64,000 bases of DNA. Source: Gnetum montanum. Its lineage: Eukaryota; Streptophyta; Gnetopsida; Gnetales; Gnetaceae. Below the pieces are notes generated by a model that worked only from the letters and a program-made list of their open reading frames with translations, ran no database searches and was not told the DNA's origin. A program made the translations under genes and the position numbers. Each line of letters starts with the position of its first letter. Position 1 is the stretch's first letter. The stretch covers positions 103,186-167,185 of the forward strand of contig MNCI01002250.1 in the NCBI GenBank assembly GCA_015680685.1. The letters run 5' to 3'. Below, piece by piece: positions 13,501 to 24,958 of this stretch.

Positions 13501-14659
13501 AAAAGCAAAAATTCAGGAATGCCAGATACATCAAACCCAACCGTCACATTTGACCATACGAAAACCATTCCACAAGAGATACAACTGTTGGGTCTAATGG
13601 AACAAGTCTCAACTAGCAAGAGCATACCAAATAGTAAAGACTTGGCCAATTCCCTAACTCAGGTCACACAGGCACTTAAACAAAAAAACACATCTTTAAG
13701 CTTGTATGACCTAATGATGACTTCTCAAGTTCATCTTGAAGCCTTAGTATGCATGTTAACATCGATCCCAGTTAGTAAAGACTTGCCTGCAAATGAACCT
13801 TCCATTCATGTGGTAATGTCTCCATATCAAGGATCAAGAGCTACATCACTAGGCTTCAACATAGATAATATAAAACTAGATGAAAAACAAGAGGAGTCAC
13901 CACTGCACCCATGTTCATAACTATACAAGTAAATCAATTTAAAATACATAGACTGCACGTAGATGAAGGAGCAGCCATGAACGTAGTACCATACCTTGTC
14001 ATCGAACAGTTAGGGCTAACTGAACAAATCAAACCAACTTCCACAACATTCCGGAAATCGTTGAGTGGATCACGCATAGTTGTCAAAGGAATACTAACTT
14101 TGGATTTGATAGCAAGGGACCGGTAGCTAAATTTGTAGTCGTAGATGAGATGCCTAAATTTAACTTGATATTGGGACGACCATAGTTAGCCCAGTTAAAA
14201 GTGGTATCCTTACCCATCCACCAAGAGATTCACCTACCTTACGAGGACGGTGAAATAATTATACACGGTGACATGGCTACATCTAACATTTCATCACACA
14301 TAGACACAAACCAAGGCTCAGAGGTCGAACTCGATGAGCCTAAACAGGATGACATTACTCTCGAGCTTAAATAGAATGCCACACCCATTGAAAACCAAAA
14401 TGACAACCAATCTCCAAACCGTAATCCCACAGAAAACATGGAAACATCACAAACCATGGGTACATCGCCAGACATAGAAATGCCACAAAACATAGAAACA
14501 CCCGAACATGCTGACATAGGGGCCATCCCCCTAGACGTATCTTGGTCTGAATTACCATTTAACATAATTAGCGAAGGAGACGTTGAATATAGAATTACAC
14601 CGACCATTCCTACCCCTAATGTCAAGTTACAAAAAATCAAAAAATTACTAAACAGTTGA
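10539..14659 (+). pseudogene. Element A gag-protease ORF, decayed
   Basis: ATG 10539 follows the leader. The N-terminus has an Arg-rich motif (SHRSLRLQGRDPS), matched in element B by PRRSLRLQGRNPS. A Gln/Pro-rich linker follows, then the gag core at about 11740-12270 (LPQLTKYNGEGDPNAHL, LKYNLK, NNFVKSKLYYLN). A zinc knuckle CEYHQRNGHGTDYC is at about 12706-12747. A Pro-rich linker with repeated PF(V/I)(V/I)xVP follows (12925-13340), then a retropepsin with VDEGAAMNVVPY (about 13960-14000). It ends KIKKLLNS at TGA 14657. Frameshifts near 10750, 12050 and 13915 and many stops inactivate it. The layout is the same as in B. Confidence 0.82.
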
Positions 14660-14671
14660 CACCTCCATGCA

Positions 14672-14990
14672 CATCCACAATGACGTTAAACTACTACACA
14701 TCCACAATGACGTTAAACTACTACACGTCCGCAATGACATTAAACTACTACATGTCCAAAATGACATTAAACTACAACTATCCAAAAAGACGTTAAAATA
14801 CCACATGTCCACAATGACATAAAACTAGCCATGGTCAGAAATGGCCGGTTTATTTTAAAACCCACTGAAACAGTTTAAATCTTTCTTGTTTTCTTGTAGC
14901 CCGAAATGTCCTTAAACTAGAACACCGTTGTAAAAACCCGTCATGACTTTAAACTAACACGCATGGCCCAAAATGGCCTTAAACTAGAAC
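14672..14990 (+). repeat. Hairpin-TAAACT array A1, after gag-protease
   Basis: About nine units, each a short complementary pair followed by (T)TAAACTA: TGTC-N6-GACA, GTC-N6-GAC, and GGCC-N6-GGCC near 14964. The units start 13 bases after the gag-protease stop. The same kind of array sits at the equivalent place in B (52310-52690). Confidence 0.75.
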
Positions 14991-15265
14991 AAGTTACATT
15001 TCTGTTTCTTTAAAGTTACATTCTTTGTTTGCATGCATAGTTGCATCCTTGCTTTACAAATTACTATTCCCCTTACATTTCATCTACACTGTTATCACTT
15101 TAGTTACATTCACACTTATATTTACAAACAGTTAAAATAAAAAAATAAAAAGAAAATAAAAATAAAATAAAATAAAAATCTTTTGTGTTTACGCTTGTGT
15201 TTATCAAAATTTTGGACAAAACTTTAAAAAAAACATAACTAAGCTAACAACAATAATAAGTTAAT

Positions 15266-16527
15266 CTAAACATCAGCGCTAGGAGGGGCTTGATCCCCAA
15301 ACTCATCCGCATCATCGAGTCTTGCTCCACTGGGGCCACCATCATCATCATCATGTCTCTTCGAAAAATCGAAAGTACAAAAAAAACAACTAATTAGTAA
15401 ATTAGAAAAAGCATTAAATGGAAAACAAAAAAAACGTTACAAGACCAAAATACTTACTGATGAAGAAGGTCTGAGTCCAAACTCTATACAACGAAGAATC
15501 TCTTCTTCTGGTACACATGACCAATCTTTTTCTTTGAGGCTTAAATCAACATTGGCTATGGCTTTGCCCTTGTCTACGGACGTCCATGTGGGACGTTTAA
15601 GAGGAAAATGGCCTACTGAAACCTCCCAAGAAGCAGTAGCGATGGATCTCTCAGGAGACCCCTCCACTATAGTGCACTCAACGAACTTATCATAGGAGGA
15701 TCGTAGACCCAAACCCTTGACGAACATTTTCAATCGACGTTGTTCAACAGACGTTTCTTTTAGCCATCTCTTGTATTGGTATTTGTGGTCTTTCTAGTCC
15801 TGGCCCCATTTTTGTACCTTGGCAGCAAAGGCTTTCCAATCTTGGCATTTCTAGTTTAGCAAATATATTTGAGCCCTTTGCTCAGCCAGCTCCCGAGTCA
15901 CATTTACTTTGTTGTTTAACACATTCCAATATCTAGCGTAGGTGATCTCAAAAGTTCGCCAAGTACTGTCCCCCGCCAACCTTGCAGCCGCAAACTCATA
16001 ATGTGATTTGTAATCATCTCTTTCCTCTATTACCTTAGCATTATTCTTTTCAGCTGTTTGAACTTTCTGCCATAGCTATTCAATGGAACGTCTGCAAGTC
16101 CAAAGAGATTTAGCATTTTGCACTATGCAACCTACAACTACATCATAAATCTTCCTTGGAACTTACCCAATCTCTGCAGGAAGTTCAGGCAGGCCATCGA
16201 TATGGGTGGCCTCGTACGGGTCCCATTCAAGTTTTGTACCTACCAACACAAGAAGCATAACTCAGCCAATCAAAAGCTAAGACAAGTTAAAACAGAGTAA
16301 CTCAAGTCACTAAACGCATGTACCTAATTTAGGGTCAGCCTCCTGAAGGTGATTAACCACTTCATTGAAAATGCCAGTAACAAAGTCCACTTTGTTAGGC
16401 ATTTCAGTCCACGGTTTAGGTTCATTCATTGAGCCTAAACTAGCCTAGGTAGTCATTTCAGCTGGTGCTTGTAATCTAGGTACTTTTATTTGAATATTAG
16501 GAGCCTCCACCATTTCAGCGCCTAAGC
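15266..16527 (-). pseudogene. Antisense multi-exon gene of element A, 5'-truncated
   Basis: Three exons on the minus strand are homologous to the last three exons of the antisense gene in element B. The first starts at 16527 after a TTATTACAAG acceptor, reads WTEMPNKVDFVTGIFNEVV and ends at about 16324 in AAATTAG before GTACATG. The second runs from about 16237 (after TTGGTAG) to 15458 with a perfect GTAAGTA donor. It contains RRSIE-LW, EERDDYKSHYEFAAARLAGD, TYARYWNVLN, KCQDWKAFAAKVQKWGQD and WEVSVGHFPLKRPTW. The last ends APPSADV at the TAG on 15266-15268, beside PPIPDV in B. The N-terminal exons known from B are missing, because array A2 follows within 80 bases. Stops are present. Function unknown; the middle exon is predicted to be largely coiled coil. 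Confidence 0.75.
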
Positions 16528-16599
16528 CTTGTAATAACAAAAGAAAAGCCAAACATCAAAAAACTAAGAAAAATAAATAAATAAAAATTCTTGTACACA

Positions 16600-16728
16600 C
16601 ACATGGCCCAGTATGGCCTTAAACTGCCACCCTCAGCCCAGTATGGCTTTAAACTGCCACCCCCGGCCCGATATGGCCTTAAACTACCATACGTCCAGGC
16701 ATGACGGTAAACTACCCTTGGTGTACCA
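16600..16728 (+). repeat. Hairpin-TAAACT array A2, before RT
   Basis: Four clean units: GGCC-N6-GGCC-TTAAACTG, AGCC-N6-GGCT-TTAAACTG, GGCC-N6-GGCC-TTAAACTA and CGTC-N7-GACG-GTAAACTA. Three different stems all pair fully. The equivalent array in B is at 57898-58100. Confidence 0.8.
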
Positions 16729-16826
16729 TAGGTTACATTTAAATGTAAAATCAATTTCTTAAAAAAATCAAAAGAAAACTCACCCTTGCTGACATAGCTC
16801 CCTGTTTCATTAGCAAGAGAAAACAC

Positions 16827-19800
16827 ATGGATAACAAGCAACTCTTCATACTGTTGTCTATCAATGGACCACATGGAGCAATTAAACGAAAAATCAATCT
16901 AGAGTCCATTGATTTAGACTCCCCAACATACGATAATTTCGTGGCATCAACCCAAGAAACACTAGATTTCTTTAAAGGAATGACAAAATCTCTGGACCTA
17001 GAAGTTGATAACATCACCGAAGATCCCCTAGTTGAAGTCCCCATAACTATGTCAAATGGCGAGGTTAAAATTTTAAAACTAAGTACTCTATTAAATCCAC
17101 AACTTACCAATGACATAGCTCGAGTTCGAAAAGACAACATAAAAGCATTCGCTTGGTCTTACATTGACATGCCTGGGCTCAACCCTCGAATAGTCCAGCA
17201 TAACATTATACTTGATCCAAAACTAAGACCAGTGAAACAAAAAGCATGCAAGGTCAAGCCTGAAGTAGCGTTGGTAGTTCACAATGAGATCACAAAGCTT
17301 TATCAAGCTGGTTTCATCCGTGCTATGGACTACGCTGATTAGGTATCCAACATGGATATAGTCCCAAAGAAGAACAGGAGCATTCGTCTATGTATTGACT
17401 CCTGTGACCTCAACATTGCAACCATAAAGGATGACTTCCCACTACCTAGCATCAATCAACTTGTTGATTCAACTATTGGGCATGCATTGTTATCCTTTAT
17501 GGATGGCTTTTCAGGATACAACCAGATTAGGATCAACCCCGAACATCAACTCAGGATAACTTTTATGACACCATGGGGTACATTTTGTTATACCATGATG
17601 TCATTTGGTCTCAAGAACATCGGGGCTACATATCAACGAGCGATGACATTCATCTTTAGTGATTACATGTTCAACTCGCTCAATGACTATGTAGATGACA
17701 TTGTAGTCAAATCAAAAACAACTGAGCAACATGTACAAGATCTAGACTTGGTACTGAAATGTTGTCTAAAATACGAACTTAGACTCAACCCGAAGAAATG
17801 TGTCTTTGGGGTCAAAACAGGAAAAATGCTTGGATTCATTGTATCTGAGATAGGGATACGAGTAGATCCAAATAAGGTTAAGGCAATAACAAATCTGAAA
17901 CCACCTAGCAACCTTACCAAACTTTGCGGTCTACAAGGTAGATTATAGTTTATTAGACGCTTTATTGAAAAACTGATGGACAAGTTGAGACCTATGCAGC
18001 ACTTATTGCGCAAGAATGTCCATTTTGAATAGACTCCACAGTGCCAAGAAGCCTTTGAGAACATCAAAATGGCACTAGCTCAACTATTGACAGTTCATCC
18101 ACCACAGAACAATAAACCATTTTACATCTACCTTGTAACATCCGATTCATCCATCACGTCTATGCTTTGTTAGAAATGCAAAGATGAAACTGAAATCCCT
18201 GTTTACTACTTGAGCCATGCATTAGTAGCCTACGAACAATGTTACAATGATGTGGAGAGGTCATGCCTTTCCCTTATCTTTTCTTTAAAGAAGTGGCGAC
18301 ATTATCTCTTTTGTAACCAAGTTAATATCATCTGTAAAGACAACGTGCTCAGAGCTATCATGAACAAAATATATGAATCAAGCAAGATAGCTAGATGGAA
18401 AGTAATGATTGTTGAGTTTGACTTGCACTACATAGCTCAATCATCAGTTAAAGGTCAAGCTATAGTCAATCAAATGACCACATCACTAACGCAAGACCAA
18501 GCAACAATCAACCCAGAGTTTCCCGATGAGAACGTAAACACAATAGACACAGTACCTGATAACTACGACGCAATCTTAAACTTTGATGGAGCATTGACCT
18601 CTCGAGGAGGAAGTGTTGTAGCAGTCATCACATATCCCTTTAGGGAGAGCTGACCCTTTGCTTATCGTTTAAACTTTCCTTGTACTAACAACGTGGTAGA
18701 GTACAAAGGTCTTCTTAGAGATCTCATGGTAGCACTAACTTCAGAACCACATAGCTCGTAGTTAGAGGTGACTTACAGTTAGTCATCAATCAGGTCACAA
18801 ACTTATACGCATGTAAAGCTTTACATTTACAACCATACTGTGACTTGACAAAACACCTATTAAAACAATTCACAAACATAGATGTGCAACATGTTTCTAG
18901 AAATGACAATACCATCGCAGATGCACTTGCAACACTAGCCCTAAACATTTCACCTGACATGTTTCATGCGTTGCCCAGTTCCATAACGAGTTGTGCCAAG
19001 CCCATAATTGACGCTCCCGATGAACTAGCCATAGCATCCGTTAGCACGACACACGTTGTGGAATGGTACGATGACATAAAGGAGTACCTTCTACATGGTG
19101 AACCCCCTCAACATCTAATGAATGCTCAGAAGGACACAGTGCGAAAATGCTCTTGGTAGTATGCACTAGCAGGGGACACGTTATGTCGTAGATCCTATGA
19201 AGGCATTTTGTTAGTGTGCGTTAGTAGCATCGATGGCCAAACCATCATGGAGCAAGTTCATGAAGGAATTTGCAGAGGGCACATAGCACCCAAGGCAATG
19301 GCAACCAAAATCAGACATTTAGGCTACTATTGGTCACATATGGAGTACGACTATTTCTCCAAAGTCAAAACGTGCAGCATTTGTCAAAAACATGGTAATC
19401 TCATACATGTGCCACCTAATGAGTTGCATATAGCTCAAATCACATGGCCTTTCCAGAAATGGGGGTTAGACATCATCGGACCAATAACTCCCTCATCTTC
19501 CACTTTACATATCTTCATTATAATCACAATGGAATATTTCACAAAATGGGTAAAATTTATTCCTCTTAGGAAGACCACATCAAAACAAGTATGCAACTTC
19601 ATCCTTGAAAATATTGTGACTCATTTTGACATTCCAATGACCATAACCATTGATAACGGGCCACAATTCAGTAGTGTCGAAACCAAAACCTTTTGTGAGA
19701 GCCTAGGCATCAAACATTCATTTTCATCACCATACTATCCTTAGAGCAATGGTCAAGCAGAATCCATGAATAAAATGGTCATCATAGTGCTCAAGAAAAT

Positions 19801-20301
19801 GCTTAATCAGAGCAAAAGAAGATGGCTCAAATAGCTAGTTTATGGGCTATGGGCATATCGAACGATGCACAGAACATCCACAAGTAAAACACCATACAGT
19901 CTTGTTTATGGTTCAGAGGCTGTTTTACCTTTGGAGTTGCAGGTACCTTCGTTTCAGATCACACTCTCCAGACTCCTCGATGAAAGTCAAAACAATGACT
20001 CGCGCATTGTTGACCTTGACTTGGTGGAGGAGGAATGAACACGCACACTGGATCAAATCAAGTGGTACCAGAAGCAACAATGATGGTGACATCAACATGA
20101 CATTCACAAGCACCCGATCAACGAAGGTGACATTGTCCTTAAGGCGGTCCGTGAACACACGGACAAATTCTCAGCTAACTGGAAGAGCCTTACTTGGTCA
20201 CCAAAACATACAAAAATGGAGCATTCAAACTAGCTGATATGGATGGTAACGAGCTTGCTCATCCAAAAAATCACATGTACCTCAAGCCATTTTATGTCTG
20301 A
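16827..20301 (+). pseudogene. Element A RT-RNase H-aRNase H-integrase ORF, decayed
   Basis: ATG 16827 opens a separate pol ORF. RT motifs are RSIRLCID-CDLN (about 17385), KDDFPLPSI, FMDGFSGYNQIRIN and YVDD at 17688-17699. RNase H follows (VYYLSHALVAYEQCYNDVE, about 18200). A second RNase H-like module (NFDGALTSRGGS, about 18580; NNVVEYKGLLRDL) is the duplicated RNase H typical of Tat-lineage elements. Integrase has the HHCC finger (H-GICRGH, CSICQ), WGLDIIGPI (Asp), IDNGPQFSS (Asp) and NGQAESMNK (Glu, about 19762). A frameshift lies near 18745 and stops occur at 17340, 17947, 18172, 18652 and 19741, among others. It ends at TGA 20299. Several stops are intact codons in B. Confidence 0.9.
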
Positions 20302-20329
20302 ACAAAGCCTAAGGTATGCATTCATCTTG

Positions 20330-20590
20330 GAATCATGACGATAAACTGATACCACGGATTGGTCCTGACATCATGACCTAAAACTGATACCACAGATCAT
20401 CCAAAATGATAATAAACTACTACACTCATCTGACAGAGTCCGCTAAGACTATAAACTAGCTCACCTCTCCATATTCCTCCATGCCTATAAACTAGCATTG
20501 CACTTTCCGCTACGACGCTAAATTGGCAACATCCAACGGGTTATGACATAAAAATAATCCATGATAGTCCACCAAGACTATAAACTGGAA
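20330..20590 (+). repeat. Hairpin-TAAACT array A3, after pol
   Basis: Units include GGTC-N10-GACC-TAAAACTG, ATC-N6-GAT-AATAAACTA, AGTC-N6-GACT-ATAAACTA and again AGTC-N6-GACT-ATAAACTGG. It starts about 30 bases after the pol stop. B has the matching array at 61683-62125. Confidence 0.75.
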
Positions 20591-21692
20591 ACTTCTTCAC
20601 TGGCCTACTAATCTGTTGGTATAATCAAATGGCATGTCTTCATCAACCTGCTGCATGAATTCATCACATGGACTTTGACAACATTGCTGCTGCTCAATTT
20701 TGTTTGCCTGCAATTGCACGCGGTGTCTCCATCCCATCGGTTGCATCCATGTTTAAAGTGTTAATCTAACTCATTCACTCGTGGTTTTCATGTCTTCTTG
20801 GAGTTGTTTTTGCAGGATGATACCCAAAGGTGTTCGTACACAGATGCACTTCATCACGGTAATGAGGTACCACATTGTTCCTGATGCATACCGTTCACAA
20901 GTACATTCTCAGTTCCCCAAAAATCCCTTATTCCCTAACATGTTCTCTCTACCCTATTCAGTTACATTTTTGGATACATCCCAATCACCCCAAAACTCTG
21001 AACACATGGTTGCACACTATAACTCTCTAGGCAGTTGCAACACACAACACAACACATGAAACAGATACAAGCACATGAGCACGAGTATAACATTGAAAGA
21101 GAGCTCTGTCAAAAAAATAATCAAAGAGCAAAATCCATCACAAGACCCTTGGAACTTCCCATACAAGCCCCATGCAGGAAGGTACTTATCTTGGAAGAAA
21201 ACACTAGTGTCTCAAACAATCATGTTGCATCCCACCGCGTGGCTTTGGCTGTTGGACAACGGGTTCTCTTTGACACTCAACAAGGGTCCTGTTTCTCCAA
21301 AGAACACACAACCTCACTGTGTGGCTTTAGTTATGACAATGAGTTCTCTTAAATAGGATACAAGAGTCTCGTTCCTCCAAAGGACACACATCCCATGCCT
21401 TGGTCCCAAGTCTGCTAGATACTGGCTATTGACAAGGACCAACATGATGTGTTCACACAAGATCTTTCCTTTTCCCATAGTTAAACAAAACCATCCCTTC
21501 ATCAATCCCTGATCTCACAGTTACAAACCTTCACCCTATACATCTCAAAACCTCATTTCCTGATCCCATGTACTTCTGAATAGGGTACGATGACATCTGG
21601 CCAAGTGCCAAAGAACAATGCTTGATACCCAGTTGCTCGTGGTGTTTTGTACTTCTTTATCGACACCTCTTGGGTATATTCCTCCAGGCATC
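20591..21692 (+). other. Element A 3' untranslated region
   Basis: No gene. The text is similar to 62126-62880 of element B, for example GTGGTTTTCATGTCTTCTTGG beside ATGGTTTTCATATCTTCTTGG (62299) and the CTCCAAAGGACACACATC block. Overlapping ORFs of 60-105 codons (20781, 21035, 21075) are not conserved as reading frames in B. Confidence 0.55.
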
Positions 21693-21708
21693 AACAAAGA
21701 GGGGCTAA
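21693..21708 (+). other. Polypurine tract of element A
   Basis: AACAAAGAGGGGCTAA lies directly before the TGAAAACACC that opens the 3' LTR. A purine tract here primes plus-strand DNA in LTR elements. The matching site in B has been deleted. Confidence 0.65.
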
Positions 21709-23827
21709 TGAAAACACCACAAAATTTTGGCCTAGCACTTTCAGACAAGATTCAAGCTAAGTCATGCAGCTACCTAAGCATGAATACAGCATGACCAAAC
21801 TTGGAGGCCTCCGAAACANNNNNNNNNNNNNNNNNNNNNNNNNNNNNNNNNNNNNNNNNNNNNNNNNNNNNNNNNNNNNNNNNNNNNNNNNNNNNNNNNN
21901 NNNNNNNNNNNNNNNNNNNNNNNNNNNNNNNNNNNNNNNNNNNNNNNNNNNNNNNNNNNNNNNNNNNNNNNNNNNNNNNNNNNNNNNNNNNNNNNNNNNN
22001 NNNNNNNNNNNNNNNNNNNNNNNNNNNNNNNNNNNNNNNNNNNNNNNNNNNNNNNNNNNNNNNNNNNNNNNNNNNNNNNNNNNNNNNNNNNNNNNNNNNN
22101 NNNNNNNNNNNNNNNNNNNTAAGTCAAAATAGGCTAAAATCGAGCACAAGGACCCCCCATGACCTTCACTAAGGCCCCCAACAGCTCCCAACCTCTAGAA
22201 AATCAATATTTGGGCCTTAAATGAGGTATTTTCAGTTGATTACGCTGGAGCTACATTTTCATACGCTGCACAGCGTATGAACAGCGTGACCAAGCTAAAA
22301 TAGCCCAATTCAGGTATCTTAAGGTAAAATTTTGACATGGATTTGACTCCCAGGGGCTGCGTAGCAGTTGTGTATGATTAGAAGCTCCGAAAACTCAAAG
22401 ATTGGCCCTCAAATGATGCATTCTTTAGTTCATACGCTGAGCTTATGCTGCACAGCGTAAGCACAGTGTAACCAAGAAAAACTAGGGCAAAACAAGCAGT
22501 TTTAGGTAGCATCCTTGATACCAGAGCAACCCACAAGGCCCAACAGCACTTGTACTTGTTCACAGGCTTCAAAAACTCCAAATTTGGGCCTCAAATGTGC
22601 CATTTTGACTTGATTACGCTGGGGTTACTTTTTCATACGCTACACAACGTATGAACAGCGTAACCACACAAAACAGGCCCAAAACTACATCAAAATGAGT
22701 CAAAATATAGCATCCGGAGCACCTTGGAGGACAAGTAGCACTCGAGCATCAGGAAACAAGCATCAGCGTACAGAACCCAGCTTCAGAAATGGCAGTTTCA
22801 CTTGGTCACGTTGAGGCTTACGCTGGCCAACGTAACCAACCCAAAGTAATTCAAAATAGCATCAAATCCAAGGTAAAATTGGCTCAAATTTGACCTGCAG
22901 AACCCTCCAGACATCAGACATGCAGATCTACCTTTAGAACAAGCTTCAGAGGTCAAAATTAGGTTCAAAATGCACTATTTTTGTTGCACACACTGAGCAG
23001 CGTACGGCAGCATATAAAGCAACGTATGATACAGCATGTGCACTTGTGACGCTAAATTCCCATACGTTGGACGCTGGATGTCAACGTTGAGACATGCCAG
23101 AGCCTGCCAGGACACGCTGATGAAGAAAAAAACACACCAGAGCATAGATCCAAAGGCCAGAGACATAATTCCTTGTTGTAACATAAAGATTCTTTTGTAA
23201 ATTTCAAATTATTTCAGCGTGCCAAGTTCATACGCTGTGGGTTTCATATGCCAGCGTAAAAGTTGGTCATGCTAGATACTATACATTGTAACATTTTGTG
23301 CATTCGGTCAACACACACACCTATCACCCTATCTGAATTTTCCTCACCCCGCAGCCACTGATCTTCTCCTAGATCCAAATCTCATGTCCAAAATCCTATA
23401 AATCTCCTATTTTTCCACTAGATCGAGATTGGAAAATCGAAATCTTGCACACTAAGGAAATCTGGGCATCAATCTCATACGCTGGGCTTCATACAGACTT
23501 GGATGTTGTACACTCACAATTCAAAAAACCTGCATCTTCCCAGCATCCGTTCTCATCCATGAGGGCTAAACGTCCGCCTTACGACTAATCCGCGACTACG
23601 TTCTGACCGGTGCACATTTTTTGCATTTGTTTACATATAACCCAATGCATCGCAATTGTGTACATTCGAGGAAGTCCTTGTTTGATCCGCATGCGAACCA
23701 TTCAAGGCACTTTGCCTCCGTTAATTTCCAGCTTGCCCTCAGGCGAAGGCAGGGTCTTACTATTTCATCCATAGATCTCTCAGCATCTGTTTATTCCAGC
23801 CTCTCACTGACGATTTCAGACGATACA
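21709..23827 (+). repeat. 3' LTR of element A, with an assembly gap
   Basis: It starts TGAAAACACC and ends GATACA, and matches 7789-9783. The gap 21819-22119 replaces about 200 bases of the 5' copy. The palindrome CATACGCTGCACAGCGTATG is perfect here at 22260-22279, where the 5' LTR has a decayed form. ORFs in it (22378-22581, 22975-23184 minus; 23621-23953 plus) have no recognisable content. Confidence 0.88.
21819..22119. other. Assembly gap (301 N)
   Basis: A run of N inside the 3' LTR of element A. By comparison with the 5' LTR the true missing length is nearer 200 bases. Long ORFs reported across it are artefacts. Confidence 0.95.
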
Positions 23828-23832
23828 GCAAG

Positions 23833-24263
23833 TTATCAGCTGCATTGTGATTCATTTACCCTTGCTAATATGCGACTGTTTTGTGTGTGCAGATGGCAAT
23901 CATACAACAATAGATTGGACCTGGAGAGAACACTTGGAATGGATCGGTGCTGAAGCAGTTATGCAAGGAACAAGATTGATGGCATGCTTATGGATGGACA
24001 ACCAAAGGCGCAATCTTGGAATTGGCAGCAGCAAACTTCTTCTCTCTTCTCTCTTCTCTCTCAGTTACCAAATAAGGCCTAATGTCAAATGTATAAAGTG
24101 TTCACCCTTGTTGTCGTGAACACTAGTTTTGTCATGTTCTGTAATGATGATCCGTTCACATGTCATCCCATTCACCATTAGCTCCATTCAAGTCAATAAT
24201 CTCATACCTTCCCAATATTTTGTAAGAAACTCGAGGACGAGTTTTTATTCAGTCATGGGGGTA
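23833..24263 (+). other. E1 non-coding 3' region, second part, and PPT
   Basis: Continuation of E1 beyond the nested element A. It aligns by eye with 27000-27405 of element D, for example CTCGAGGACGAGTTTTTATTC beside TTCGAGGACGATTTTTAATTT. The tract AGTCATGGGGG at 24251-24261 directly before the LTR is the likely plus-strand primer site. A TCTTCTC microsatellite-like run lies near 24030-24060. No gene. Confidence 0.65.
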
Positions 24264-24958
24264 TGATGGGACGCAATATCGCATGGGCCGCGATATCGCA
24301 TCCTTCCCTACGATATCGCGTACGCAATATCACAATCCATCGTCACTTCTACAAATAAGAGGTGGCTCTCCCTTATTTCAGCATCTAGATCTAGACCTTA
24401 ACCAAACTCTTGCCATTTTTCTTTTCTAGAGTTAGAATAATTTCCATGTGCTTGTAGTAGGAGTCTCAAAGTGAACGGATCTTTATTCGAGCAAATATTG
24501 TACCTGAGCACATGTTTGTGTACGGAAATAAAGACGAACTTTTGGATAAACCTTGTAGTGCATGGACTAAGCTAAATAGGATTTTAATTAATGTTAAATT
24601 GCTAATTGCTTTATTAGTTAATTAATCTTTCTCAACCCTCAACACTCCTAGTTAAGTGCATTCAGTACGACCGCTTCGAGCACGTGCGTTACGCTTGGTA
24701 ATCCCAGTAATGAATAACATTTGGTAATCCTAAAAGGTTGCATTGGTTCAGGGTGTGAACAGCAAGTGGGATGGATACTAATGCTAGGCATTAGAACTTA
24801 GTTAGTTAAAGATACAAGTAAGCTTGGGAGGACAACGATTGATTAACCTTAGGTGTTCCATAAGGTGTGTAGGCACTTAGTCTGCAGAGTTCGACCGGAT
24901 CGCACGTGTAACGCTTGTATTCGTATGGTTGAGTGTAGGGGTACCTCGCCACTCATCA
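24264..24958 (+). repeat. 3' LTR of E1
   Basis: It starts TGATGGGACGCAATATCG and ends GGGTACCTCGCCACTCATCA. The same ends are found at 27406-28246 and 39045-39930, which defines the LTR. The first 80 bases have several GATATC-cored palindromes (GCGATATCGC, CGATATCGCG). A TATA-like ACAAATAAGAGG follows near 24351. The 5' copy lies outside the window. Confidence 0.85.

Larger units (their letters stand above)
7789..23827 (+). mobile_element. Tat/Ogre-like Ty3/gypsy retrotransposon A, full structure, coding-dead
   Basis: A runs from 5' LTR (7789-9783) through PBS, leader, gag-protease (10539-14659), hairpin array 1, antisense gene remnant (15266-16527), hairpin array 2, RT-RNase H-integrase (16827-20301), hairpin array 3, 3' region and PPT to 3' LTR (21709-23827). 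The Tat/Ogre assignment rests on RT text (GFSGYNQIRIN, FGLKN-GATYQRAMT, YVDD), a second RNase H-like module after the first (NFDGA-TSRGGS), and the very large internal region. It lies inside the 3' region of E1, so it is younger than E1. All ORFs carry stops or frameshifts. Confidence 0.88.
1..24958 (+). mobile_element. Athila-like Ty3/gypsy retrotransposon E1, interrupted by element A
   Basis: E1 enters from the left edge without its 5' LTR. It has a 5' leader (1-127), gag from ATG 128, protease, RT-RNase H and integrase to a TGA at 6325-6327, then a long non-coding 3' region and a 3' LTR (24264-24958). The 3' region stops at 7788 where the Tat-like element A begins and resumes at 23833 after it. 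The join is supported by the homologous 3' region of element D around 26940-27050. The order PR-RT-RH-IN is that of Ty3/gypsy. The RT text KDHF-LPF-DQ and the RNase H end GTENVVADHLSRL are typical of the Athila lineage, and the lineage call is inference from these motifs. Gag is in one frame, and nearly everything from about 1800 to 6327 is in a second frame, broken mainly by stop codons. Confidence 0.85.

Noticed and set aside
21757-22191. Four long ORFs of 117-144 codons
   Set aside because: They consist mostly of X residues read through an assembly gap.
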